Below, in pieces: positions 15,797 through 23,259 of a DNA stretch of 32,141 nucleotides. The notes beneath the pieces are model-generated. The model was not told the origin of the DNA. It was given only the letters and a program-made list of their open reading frames with translations, and searched no databases. Source of the stretch: Microbacterium azadirachtae. GTDB lineage: Bacteria; Actinomycetota; Actinomycetes; Actinomycetales; Microbacteriaceae. Numbering within the stretch: position 1 is the stretch's first letter; each line of letters begins with the position of its first letter. A program made the position numbers and the translations under genes. The stretch lies in NCBI RefSeq assembly GCF_000956505.1, contig NZ_JYIX01000017.1, positions 1 through 32,141 of the forward strand, written 5' to 3'.

Positions 15797-17272
15797 GTGA
15801 CCGACGACGCCCCTCTCGCCCAGACCGACTCCGGTTCCGTCCGGGGATTCTGGCGGGGCGAGCCCGGCACACCGGACGCCTCCGCGGCGTTCCTCGGGAT
15901 CCCGTTCGCCGCAGCCCCCGTGGGCGAACGGCGCTTCGCCGCACCGGAGCCGCCCGAGCCGTGGACGGAGGTACGCGACGCGACCGCGTTCGGGCCCACC
16001 GCGCAGCGCGGCGACAAGGGCGAGACGCTCATCCCCGAGCCCAGCATCCCGGGCGCCGCGACGCTGAACGTGAACGTGTTCACGCCGTCGCTCGAGGGAT
16101 CCCGTCCGGTGATGGTCTGGATCCACGGCGGCGGCTACGTCGACGGCTCCCCCGCGAGCCCCTGGTACGACGGCGCCGCGTTCAACCGCGACGACGTGGT
16201 GACCGTGACCGTGTCGTACCGGCTCGGCTTCGACGGCTTCGGCCTGATGCCCGGCGCCCCCGCGAACCGCGGCGTGTTGGACTGGATCGCAGGACTCGAG
16301 TGGGTGCAGCGGAACATCGCGGCGTTCGGCGGGGATCCCTCTCGCGTGACGATCGCGGGGCAGTCCGCCGGGGCGGGCGCGGTGCTGACCCTGCTGGGCC
16401 TCGAGCGCGCGCAGCACCTGTTCCACGCGGCGATGGCCTTCTCCCCGGCTCTGGCCGACATCGACCCGGCGCTGGCATCGCGCCGCACGCGCGCCCTGGG
16501 CGTCCTGCTCGGCTGCGCGCCCGATGCCGCCGGCTTCCGCACGGTGCCGGAGCGCACCCTGCAACGCGCGCAGCCGAAGGCCGCGCTGCTCGGCGCGACA
16601 CGGTTGAAGGCCCTGCTCGCCCCGCTCGCCGACGGGCTGCCCTGGGGGCCCGTCGCCGACGGCGAGGTCGTGCCGCGTCCGGCGGTCGCGGCACTGCAGG
16701 CGGGGATCGGGGCCGACAAGCCTCTGCTGCTCGGCGCGACCGACGACGAGTTCACCATGACCATGGACCATGCTCCCGGCGTGCTGCGGTTCATCCCCGC
16801 CGCGCTGGCGCTGACCCTGCTCTGCCGGGATCGGGGCGTGCGTCGCGCCTACCTCGCCGCGAACGGGCCGCAGCGCCGCCTCGGCACCCCGGCACTGCTC
16901 GGACGATTCGTGACGGACCGGGTGTTCCGCGCACTCGTGGTGCGCGTCGCGCAGGCGCGGGGCGACGCCCCCACCTGGGCCTACCGCTTCGCCTGGGTCT
17001 CCCCCGCGAAGGGCTGGTCGTGCCACTGCCTGGACGTGCCGTTCTGGTTCGACGTGCTCGACGATCCGTTCGTGGAGGGCCTGGCCGGCCCCACCCCGCC
17101 GCAGCACCTCGCGACGGAGATGCACACCACCGCCGTCCGGTTCGTCGAGGACGGCGATCCCGGCTGGCCGCAGTGGCGCACCGATCCGGGCCTCTCCCGC
17201 GTCTTCGGCGCCGGCCCCGCCGAGCCCGCCCTGTCGGCGACCGCTTACGACGGAGCACTGCCCCTGGCGTAA
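15797..17272 (+). CDS. Type-B carboxylesterase/lipase family protein (copy 2)
   Basis: A 491-residue carboxylesterase type-B homolog, paralogous to the one at 12110: both have FLGIPFA-APVGE-RFAAP, FGPTAQRGD, HGGGY, GSPASPWYDG and FGGDP-RVTI-GQSAG. Ser190 in GQSAG is the expected nucleophile; GATDDEFTM and CHCLDVPFWF hold the likely acid and His. GTG 15797 is preferred because TACGCT ends 6 bases before it, the leaderless pattern of this region. An alternative in-frame GTG at 15752 overlaps the TetR stop as GTGA and would add 15 residues. It is cytoplasmic by lack of a signal. Two divergent esterase copies around one transporter suggest substrates with different acyl groups. Confidence 0.87.
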   Translation: MTDDAPLAQTDSGSVRGFWRGEPGTPDASAAFLGIPFAAAPVGERRFAAPEPPEPWTEVRDATAFGPTAQRGDKGETLIPEPSIPGAATLNVNVFTPSLEGSRPVMVWIHGGGYVDGSPASPWYDGAAFNRDDVVTVTVSYRLGFDGFGLMPGAPANRGVLDWIAGLEWVQRNIAAFGGDPSRVTIAGQSAGAGAVLTLLGLERAQHLFHAAMAFSPALADIDPALASRRTRALGVLLGCAPDAAGFRTVPERTLQRAQPKAALLGATRLKALLAPLADGLPWGPVADGEVVPRPAVAALQAGIGADKPLLLGATDDEFTMTMDHAPGVLRFIPAALALTLLCRDRGVRRAYLAANGPQRRLGTPALLGRFVTDRVFRALVVRVAQARGDAPTWAYRFAWVSPAKGWSCHCLDVPFWFDVLDDPFVEGLAGPTPPQHLATEMHTTAVRFVEDGDPGWPQWRTDPGLSRVFGAGPAEPALSATAYDGALPLA

Positions 17273-17287
17273 GCCGGCCTCCCCCCG

Positions 17288-17397
17288 GGGTCGTTGAGCG
17301 AGGACGCCGCAGGGCGACCGAGACGAAACGCGGTATCTCGCGAGAGCGCCGCGTTTCGTCTCACTCGACCTTCGGCCGTGCTCGCTCGACGACCCCG
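17288..17397. repeat. Long imperfect inverted repeat between convergent esterase and putA genes
   Basis: Two arms of about 47 bp (beginning GGGTCGTTGAGCGAG and ending in CTCGACGACCC) pair imperfectly around the palindrome TCTCGCGAGA; GAGACGAAACGCGG is shared exactly by both arms. The outer edge GGTCGTTGAGCG is the same as the edge of the repeats at 12 kb and 22 kb. It could terminate transcription from both sides. Confidence 0.8.
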
Positions 17398-17409
17398 AGA
17401 AGACAGGAC

Positions 17410-17444
17410 GAACCCGCCGCCCCAGGGAGCGGGACGGCGGGTTC
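17410..17444 (-). terminator. Intrinsic terminator downstream of putA
   Basis: Perfect 10-bp arms GAACCCGCCG (17410-17419) and CGGCGGGTTC (17435-17444) flank a 15-base loop, starting 32 bases past the putA stop; minus-strand sequence beyond is GTCCTGTCTTCTC. Confidence 0.8.
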
Positions 17445-17476
17445 GGGTCGATGCGGGGCCTGCGCCCCGGATCCGA

Positions 17477-20400
17477 TCAGGCGATCGGGTCGAGCAGCGG
17501 GATCTCGTAGCGGTGCGGGGTGCCGAAGCGGTGCGCGGTGACCGAGACCGCCTGCTCGCGCAGGAAGGTCAGGATCTCCACGCGGCCCGCGGCGACCACC
17601 GGGTTCGCGTACAGCGCGAGGCTCGGCGAGCCGTTCACGGCAGCGGCGGTCTCGGCCGCGGCGGCGCCGATGAGACGCACCCGTCCATCGCGTGCCGCGA
17701 GGCGCTGCGCGTGCGCAGCCCAGGCAGCGGCGTCCTCGGTCGCAACCGTGACGTCCTGCGTTCCGAGCCAGGTCGCGACGGCAGCCGGCAGCGCGGTCGC
17801 GGTGCTGACCGTGACCCGCGCACGGGCGCGGCGGCCGGCAGCCACGACGCGGACGAGCTCAGCGACGCGGGTGCCCTCGAAGCGCACCGTGACCGGCACG
17901 GCCTGGTAGCGCAGAGCGTTCTGCTCGGTGGTGAGGCCGGTCGCGTCGCGCACGACGCCGAACTCGTCGGCCCACGCGTCGATGTCGGTGGCGAGCGCGG
18001 AGCGCAGCCAGGCGATGTCGGCGTCCGCGTCGCCCGCGGCCGCCAGCGCGCCCACCGCACCGGTCGCGAGCGCGTCGAGCTCGCGCGTCGAGGAAACGGG
18101 AGCATCGGTCCACTCCGAGAGGCCCACGAGGTAGTTCGGGCCGCCCGCCTTGGATCCGGCGCCGACGGCGGCCTTCTTCCAGCCGCCGAACGGCTGACGC
18201 TGCACGATCGCGCCCGTGGTGCCGCGGTTGACGTAGACGTTGCCCGCCTGGATGGCGGCCAGCCACGTCTGGATCTCGTCCTCGTCGAGCGAGTGCAGAC
18301 CCGAGGTGAGGCCGTAGTCGATGTCGTTGACGACGTCGATCGCCTCGGTCAGCGAGTCAGCGGTCATGATGCCGAGAACCGGGCCGAAGTACTCGACGCG
18401 GTGGAACTCGGATCCGCGCTTGACGCCGTCGCGGATGCCCGGACGCCACAGCTGTCCTGCGTCGTCGAGCTTCTCCGGCTGCAGCAGCCAGCTCTCGCCC
18501 GCGTGCAGGGTGGTGAGGGCGCCGAGAAGCTTGCCCTCGGCCGGGCCGATCAGCGGGCCGATGCGGTTGGAGCCGTTGCTGGGCTCGCCCACGTCGTAGG
18601 CGCGGACGGCGTCGACGAGCTGACGACGGAACCGCTCGGACTTCGCGGCGGATCCGACGAGCACGACAAGCGACGCCGCGGAGCACTTCTGGCCGGCGTG
18701 GCCGAACGCGGCGTACGCGACGTCCTTCGCGGCGAGGTCGAGGTCGGCGGACGGCGTGACGATGATCGCGTTCTTGCCGCTGGTCTCCGCGAGCAGCGGA
18801 AGGTCCTGGCGGAAGCCGCGGAACAGCTCGGCGGTCTCGTAGCCGCCGGTGAGGATGACACGGCCCACGGCCGGGTCGCTCACGAGCTTCGTGCCCAGGT
18901 CGCGGCCGTCGAGCTGCACGTACTGCAGCACCTCGCGCGGCACGCCGGCCTCCCACAGCGCCTCGACCATGACCGCGCCGGAGCGGCGGGCCTGACGGGC
19001 GGGCTTGATGATGACCGGGGATCCGGTGGCGAGCGCCGAGAGGGTGGATCCGGCCGGGATCGCGACCGGGAAGTTCCACGGCGGGGTGACGACCGTCAGC
19101 CCGACCGGCTGCATGATCGCGCCATCCACGTCGGCGAGGTCCTTCGCGCTCTCCGCGTAGTAGTGCGCGAAGTCGATCGCCTCGGAGACCTCGGGGTCGC
19201 CCTGCTCGATGACCTTGCCGGCCTCGGATCCCATGACCTCGAGCAGCTCGGCGCGACGCGCCTCGAGCACGTCGCCGGCCCTGTGCAGGATCGCGGCACG
19301 GCCCTCGGCACCCAGGGCGCGCCAGGCCTCGCCCGCGGCGACGGCGGCCGAGATCGCGGCGTCGACCTGCTCGGGAGTTGCGAGGGTGTTCGCCTCGACG
19401 GTCGCGTTGCCGAGCTCGGAGCCCTTCATGCGGGCGCGGATCGCGTCGCCCCAGGTGCGGTTCGCCGCGAGCGACGGGTCCGTGTCGGGGGCGTTCAGGA
19501 AGCCGTCCGTGAGACCGGGGGCCACGGGAGCCGTGCGGTCCTGCACGCGGTTGGTGCCCGGCACCTCGGTGGGCATGCTGCGCACGGAGGCGAGGAAGCG
19601 CTCCTTCTCGCGCTCGAAGAGCTTCGGGTCCGCGTCGAGGTCGAAGACCGCGGACATGAAGTTCTCCTGCGACGCGCCCTCCTCGAGGCGGCGGATGAGG
19701 TACGCGATCGCGACGTCGAACTCGTCCGGGTGCACGACCGGCGTGTAGAGCAGCAGGGATCCGACCGTGCGCTTGACGACCTGCGCCTGGGCCGAGGCCA
19801 TGCCGAGCAGCATCTCGAACTCGATACCCTCGGTCACCCCGCGCTTCTCGGCGAGCAGCCACGCCATGGCGATGTCGAAGAGGTTGTGACCGGCGACGCC
19901 GATCCGCAGGTTGGTCACGTGCTCGGGGCGCAGCGCGTACTCGAGCACGGCCTTGTACGACGCGTCGGACTGCTGCTTGGTCGACCAGGTCGCGAGGGGC
20001 CAGCCGTGCGACTCGGCGTCGACGGTCTCCATGGGCAGGTTGGCGCCCTTCACGACGCGCACCTTGATCGGGGCACCGCCGTCGGCCACGCGCTTCCCGG
20101 CCCACTCCTGCAGGCGGATCATGGCGCCGAGGGCGTCGGGCAGGTACGCCTGCAGCACGATGCCGGCCTCGAGGGTCTTGAACTCGGGCCGGTCGAGGAT
20201 CGAGGTGAAGACCGCGATCGTCAGGTCGAGGTCCTTGTACTCCTCCATGTCGAGGTTGATGAACTTCGCGGATCCGTCGGGCATGCCCTTGAGCGCGATC
20301 CGGTAGAGCGGCAGCAGCGCCTCTGCGGCGTCCTCGACGGCGGCGTCGAACGCCCACGGGCTGTGCGGGGCGACCGTCGACGAGACCTTGATCGAGACGT

Positions 20401-20953
20401 AGTCGACGTCGTCGCGCTCGAGCAGGCGGCGGGTGCCCTCCAGGCGACGCGCGGCCTCCTCGCGGCCGAGGATGGCCTCGCCGAGCAGGTTGATGTTGAG
20501 CTTCACGCCCTGGGTCTCGCGGATGTGCGCGATCGACTTGCCGAGCTTCTCGTCGCGGGCGTCCACGATGAGGTGGCGCACCATCTGGCGCAGCACGGTG
20601 CGGGCCGCGGGCACGACGATGCCGGGGACCATGCCCGCGGTCGCGCCGCCGAGGCCGATCGCGGCGCGCATCGGGGCGGGGAGGAACCCCGGGGTGAGCG
20701 GCACGAGCTCCTTGAGCTTGGCGGCGGCGACCTTGAGGTCCTCCGGGCGCACGACGCCGTCCACGAAGCCGACCGTGAAGTCGAGGCCGTGGGGGTCGCG
20801 CAGCACGCCGGCGAGACGCTCACCCGCGGCGTCGACGGGAACCTCACGGCTCTCCACGAGCCATTTCTTGACGAGGGCGACGGCGTCGTCGGCGAGGGCG
20901 GAGAGATCGTCGATGCCGGCTGCGGTGCCGACAGGGCTTTCGTTGGCAGTCAT
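17477..20953 (-). CDS. putA: Bifunctional proline dehydrogenase / L-glutamate gamma-semialdehyde dehydrogenase
   Basis: Oxidises proline to pyrroline-5-carboxylate with FAD, then the semialdehyde to glutamate with NAD, channelling the intermediate. In the 1158-residue protein the proline dehydrogenase barrel spans about residues 110-440, with LNINLLGEAIL, VRVVKGANLP and the substrate-binding AYLIRRLEEG near 421. The aldehyde dehydrogenase domain spans about 490-950, with TPPWNFPVAIP, Glu723 in AETSGKN and the catalytic Cys757 in GHAGQKCSAAS. A C-terminal region of about 200 residues follows and is of uncertain role. ATG 20951-20953 has CGAGGAAC just upstream. No DNA-binding ribbon-helix-helix is seen at the N-terminus, so it is not the autoregulatory enterobacterial type. 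It is divergent from a LysR gene that may regulate it. Confidence 0.95.
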   Translation of the reverse strand: MTANESPVGTAAGIDDLSALADDAVALVKKWLVESREVPVDAAGERLAGVLRDPHGLDFTVGFVDGVVRPEDLKVAAAKLKELVPLTPGFLPAPMRAAIGLGGATAGMVPGIVVPAARTVLRQMVRHLIVDARDEKLGKSIAHIRETQGVKLNINLLGEAILGREEAARRLEGTRRLLERDDVDYVSIKVSSTVAPHSPWAFDAAVEDAAEALLPLYRIALKGMPDGSAKFINLDMEEYKDLDLTIAVFTSILDRPEFKTLEAGIVLQAYLPDALGAMIRLQEWAGKRVADGGAPIKVRVVKGANLPMETVDAESHGWPLATWSTKQQSDASYKAVLEYALRPEHVTNLRIGVAGHNLFDIAMAWLLAEKRGVTEGIEFEMLLGMASAQAQVVKRTVGSLLLYTPVVHPDEFDVAIAYLIRRLEEGASQENFMSAVFDLDADPKLFEREKERFLASVRSMPTEVPGTNRVQDRTAPVAPGLTDGFLNAPDTDPSLAANRTWGDAIRARMKGSELGNATVEANTLATPEQVDAAISAAVAAGEAWRALGAEGRAAILHRAGDVLEARRAELLEVMGSEAGKVIEQGDPEVSEAIDFAHYYAESAKDLADVDGAIMQPVGLTVVTPPWNFPVAIPAGSTLSALATGSPVIIKPARQARRSGAVMVEALWEAGVPREVLQYVQLDGRDLGTKLVSDPAVGRVILTGGYETAELFRGFRQDLPLLAETSGKNAIIVTPSADLDLAAKDVAYAAFGHAGQKCSAASLVVLVGSAAKSERFRRQLVDAVRAYDVGEPSNGSNRIGPLIGPAEGKLLGALTTLHAGESWLLQPEKLDDAGQLWRPGIRDGVKRGSEFHRVEYFGPVLGIMTADSLTEAIDVVNDIDYGLTSGLHSLDEDEIQTWLAAIQAGNVYVNRGTTGAIVQRQPFGGWKKAAVGAGSKAGGPNYLVGLSEWTDAPVSSTRELDALATGAVGALAAAGDADADIAWLRSALATDIDAWADEFGVVRDATGLTTEQNALRYQAVPVTVRFEGTRVAELVRVVAAGRRARARVTVSTATALPAAVATWLGTQDVTVATEDAAAWAAHAQRLAARDGRVRLIGAAAAETAAAVNGSPSLALYANPVVAAGRVEILTFLREQAVSVTAHRFGTPHRYEIPLLDPIA

Positions 20954-21085
20954 GGTTCCTCGTGGGTTCGGTGCCGTGTGCTGGGTTCGCACACGCGCGC
21001 TGGGGATCGCGCACGCGCGCGGGGATGCTCCCAGCATGGATCCGATCTCCCTGCAGGAAAAGCGATCATTCATGACGGATAATCT

Positions 21086-21098
21086 TCGATATATTCGA
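21086..21098. promoter_or_regulatory. Candidate LysR box between putA and lysR-type gene
   Basis: TCGATATATTCGA is an inverted repeat (TCGA-N5-TCGA) in the only AT-rich part of the putA/LysR divergent gap. LysR proteins commonly bind interrupted dyads in such positions. From 20954 to 21085 nothing else is clear except alternating CACGCGCG runs near 20995-21020. Confidence 0.4.
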
Positions 21099-21118
21099 TG
21101 GTTTGCGACCCGTTCCCT

Positions 21119-21195
21119 GACCGCGAGACTCCATCTGGGCGACGAGACTGCGCGCATGGAGTGCAGTCTCGTCGCGGAGTTGGAGTCTCGCGGTC
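21119..21195. repeat. Long hairpin in the leader of the LysR-type gene
   Basis: Left arm 21119-21153 and right arm 21161-21195 are inverted copies: GACCGCGAGACTCCA and GCGACGAGACTGC on the left recur complementarily on the right, with a mismatched middle of about 6 bases and a 7-base loop. It ends 21 bases before the start codon and just before the AAGGAGAG ribosome site, so it would form in the mRNA leader if transcription starts upstream. Confidence 0.75.
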
Positions 21196-21216
21196 AGCAC
21201 GAGGCAAGGAGAGAGC

Positions 21217-22113
21217 ATGTTCGAGTTGCGGAGACTGCGACTGCTGCACGAGTTCGCGCTGCGCGGGACGATCGCGGAGGTCGCGCACTCCCTCGCGTAC
21301 AGCCCGTCCACGGTGTCGCAGCAGCTGGCGCTGCTGGAGCGCGAGGCGGGCGTCGCCCTGCTCGAACCGGATGGGCGGCGGATCCGGCTGACGGCCGAGG
21401 GACGGGTGCTCGCCGCGCACGCCGCTCGTGCCCTCGAGCTCGACGAACAGGCGAGGCAGGAGCTCAGCCAGGCACCCGCCGAAGCGGTGCGGATCAGCGC
21501 GATGCCGACCGCCGCCGAGACCATCGTCCCTGCGGCCCTCACCGCCGTCGCCGCGTCGCACCCGCACCTGCGCGTCGAGATGACCGAGGCGCCGCCCGAG
21601 GAGGGTTTGTTCGAACTGACCGCCCGCCGCTTCGACCTCGTGATCGCCGAGCAGTATCCCGGCCACACCCGCGAGCGGCACGCGGGCAACGCGCACGAGC
21701 TGATCGGCGAAGACCCGATCCGCCTCGTCCTGCCTCCCGGCGAGGACGCGGTCTCGCTCCCCCGGCTGCGGGAGCGCGCCTGGGTGATGGAGCCGATCGG
21801 ATCCGCTGCACGGCAGTGGGCCGTGCAGCAGTGCCGCGCCGCGGGCTTCGAACCCGACGTGCGCTTCGAGGCGGCGGATCTGACGGCGCACGTGCGGCTC
21901 ATCGAGTCCGGCCACGCGGTCGGGATGCTGCCCGATCTCATCTGGGGCGACGCCCCCGCGCACGTCACGCTGTCGGAGCTGCCCGGATCCCCCGTGCGCG
22001 AGGTGTTCACGGCGGTGCGCGAGTCCGCCCGCGCCTCGGAGGCGATCGGCGCCGTCCGCGGCGCCCTGGCGCAGGCGTTCGCTCAGCATCGCCGGCCCCG
22101 ACGGCGTCGCTGA
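21217..22113 (+). CDS. LysR family transcriptional regulator
   Basis: A 298-residue LysR-type regulator with an N-terminal winged helix-turn-helix (residues 1-60: LRLLHEFALRGTIAEVAHSL, then SPSTVSQQLALLEREAGVALLE) and a C-terminal two-lobed effector domain. ATG 21217 follows AAGGAGAG by 5-6 bases. It is divergent from putA with a 263-bp gap that contains a dyad and a large hairpin, so it may respond to proline or a related amino acid; that link rests on position alone. The C-terminal residues RRPRRRR and the TGA stop at 22111-22113 run into a palindromic repeat, so the natural C-terminus may have been replaced. Length is otherwise normal for the family. Confidence 0.88.
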   Translation: MFELRRLRLLHEFALRGTIAEVAHSLAYSPSTVSQQLALLEREAGVALLEPDGRRIRLTAEGRVLAAHAARALELDEQARQELSQAPAEAVRISAMPTAAETIVPAALTAVAASHPHLRVEMTEAPPEEGLFELTARRFDLVIAEQYPGHTRERHAGNAHELIGEDPIRLVLPPGEDAVSLPRLRERAWVMEPIGSAARQWAVQQCRAAGFEPDVRFEAADLTAHVRLIESGHAVGMLPDLIWGDAPAHVTLSELPGSPVREVFTAVRESARASEAIGAVRGALAQAFAQHRRPRRRR

Positions 22114-22250
22114 GCGCCCTTCGTCTCGCTTCGCTCGCTCAGGGACCGATCCATGAGCCGGTCCCTGAGCGAGGAGCGCAGCGACGAGACGAAGGGCGTC
22201 TCGGTCGCCTGCGGCCGGTCCCTGAGCCTGTCGAAGGGCGCTCAACGACC
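22106..22250. repeat. Three palindromic repeats between LysR and methyltransferase genes
   Basis: Copies at 22106-22147 (inverted), 22160-22205 and 22217-22250 belong to the GGTCCCTGAGCG...GACGAAGGGCGCTCA family. The first supplies the stop codon of the LysR gene; the last ends 11 bases after the methyltransferase stop and ends GCTCAACGACC like the copy at 12118. The genes are convergent here, so termination is a plausible function. Confidence 0.85.
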
Positions 22251-22260
22251 CCGGAGGGGG

Positions 22261-23259
22261 TCAGCCCGCGCGCACGCTCGCGTGCGGGATCCGCTGGCGC
22301 ATCACCCGCACGGCCTCCGGACTCACGTCGACGAGCAGGGCGTCCCGGCCGAGCGCGGAGGCGACGGCGCCCGTGGTGCCGGAGCCGGCGAAGAGGTCGA
22401 GCACCCGGTCGCCGGGACGGCTCGACGCCTGCACGATGCGGCGCAGGATCCCCTCAGGCTTCTGCGTGGGATAGCCGGTCTTCTCGCGCCCCGTGGTCGG
22501 CACGATCGTGTGCCACCACACATCGGTGGGGAGCTTGCCGCGCTCGCGCTTGGCGGCGCTCACGAGGCTCGGCGCCATGTACGGCTCGCGCTCGATGTCG
22601 TCGACGTTGAACACATGCCCGCCCGGCGTCTTCACGTAGACCAGGATCGTGTCGTGCTTCGTGGGCCAGCGGGTGCGCGGCTTGGCACCGTAGTCGTAGG
22701 CCCAGATGAGCTCGTTCAGGAAGCAGTCGCGGCCGAACACCGCGTCGAGCATGACCTTGGCGTAGTGCGCCTCGCGGTAGTCGAGGTGCAGGTAGAGCGT
22801 GCCGTCGTCGGCGAGCAGCCGCCACGCCTCCTCGAGGCGCGGCATGAGGAAGTCGCCGTAGTCGTCGAAGCGGTCGTCGTAGGCGTGCAGCAGCTCGCGC
22901 ACCCGCTCGTACCGGTGGCCGTGGAAGCCGTGATTGACCTCGCGGGGGCGTTCCGAATTCAGGATCGATGGCGCAGAAGGCGCCGAAACAGGCTCGGGTT
23001 CCGCGGCTCCGGAGCCTTCGTCCTGAATCGCGTCCGCCGGACGATCGGCCCGACGGGTCGAGACCGCGTGCCGCTCCTGCGTGCGGCCGGTGTTGAACGG
23101 CGGATCCAGGTAGACGAGCGTGAAGGATCCGTCCGGCAGCGTCCTCGCCACGTCGAGCGCCTCGCCGTGCACGATCTCGACGGATCCGGCACGGACCTCG
23201 GGTGCGGCGGGAGGTCCGACGGGCTCAACGGCCGGAGCAGCTTCAGCCCCGTCGCTCAC
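22261..23259 (-). CDS. Site-specific DNA methyltransferase, orphan (DPPF type)
   Basis: A 332-residue amino-methyltransferase that would transfer a methyl group from S-adenosylmethionine to adenine N6 or cytosine N4 in DNA. Motif IV DPPF is at residues 52-55 and the SAM-binding DLFAGSGTTG is near the C-terminus, with GYPTQKPEG before it; this order fits the beta class. No restriction enzyme gene is adjacent, so it is an orphan. The GTG start at 23257-23259 overlaps the lipoate ligase stop as GTGA. Odd: between DPPFNTGR and the HGFHGHRYERV block is an extra in-frame stretch of about 24 residues (rich in Glu, Pro, Ala, Ser) whose DNA has inverted ends and looks like an inserted palindromic element. 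The target sequence is unknown. Confidence 0.87.
   Translation of the reverse strand: MSDGAEAAPAVEPVGPPAAPEVRAGSVEIVHGEALDVARTLPDGSFTLVYLDPPFNTGRTQERHAVSTRRADRPADAIQDEGSGAAEPEPVSAPSAPSILNSERPREVNHGFHGHRYERVRELLHAYDDRFDDYGDFLMPRLEEAWRLLADDGTLYLHLDYREAHYAKVMLDAVFGRDCFLNELIWAYDYGAKPRTRWPTKHDTILVYVKTPGGHVFNVDDIEREPYMAPSLVSAAKRERGKLPTDVWWHTIVPTTGREKTGYPTQKPEGILRRIVQASSRPGDRVLDLFAGSGTTGAVASALGRDALLVDVSPEAVRVMRQRIPHASVRAG
22957..23028. repeat. 72-bp palindromic element inside the methyltransferase gene
   Basis: ATTCAGGATCGA (22957-22968) and TCGTCCTGAAT (23018-23028) are inverted ends of a 72-bp segment with GC-rich complementary internal parts (GAAGGCGCC, GGCTCCGGAGCC). It is exactly 24 codons and encodes a low-complexity stretch from IQDEGSG to PSILN. 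Removal would rejoin the conserved methyltransferase blocks in frame. Confidence 0.55.

Noticed and set aside
17294..21082. A 1262-residue open frame on the plus strand opposite putA
   Set aside because: putA has full domain and active-site conservation on the other strand; this frame is the complementary-frame shadow expected at 70% GC.
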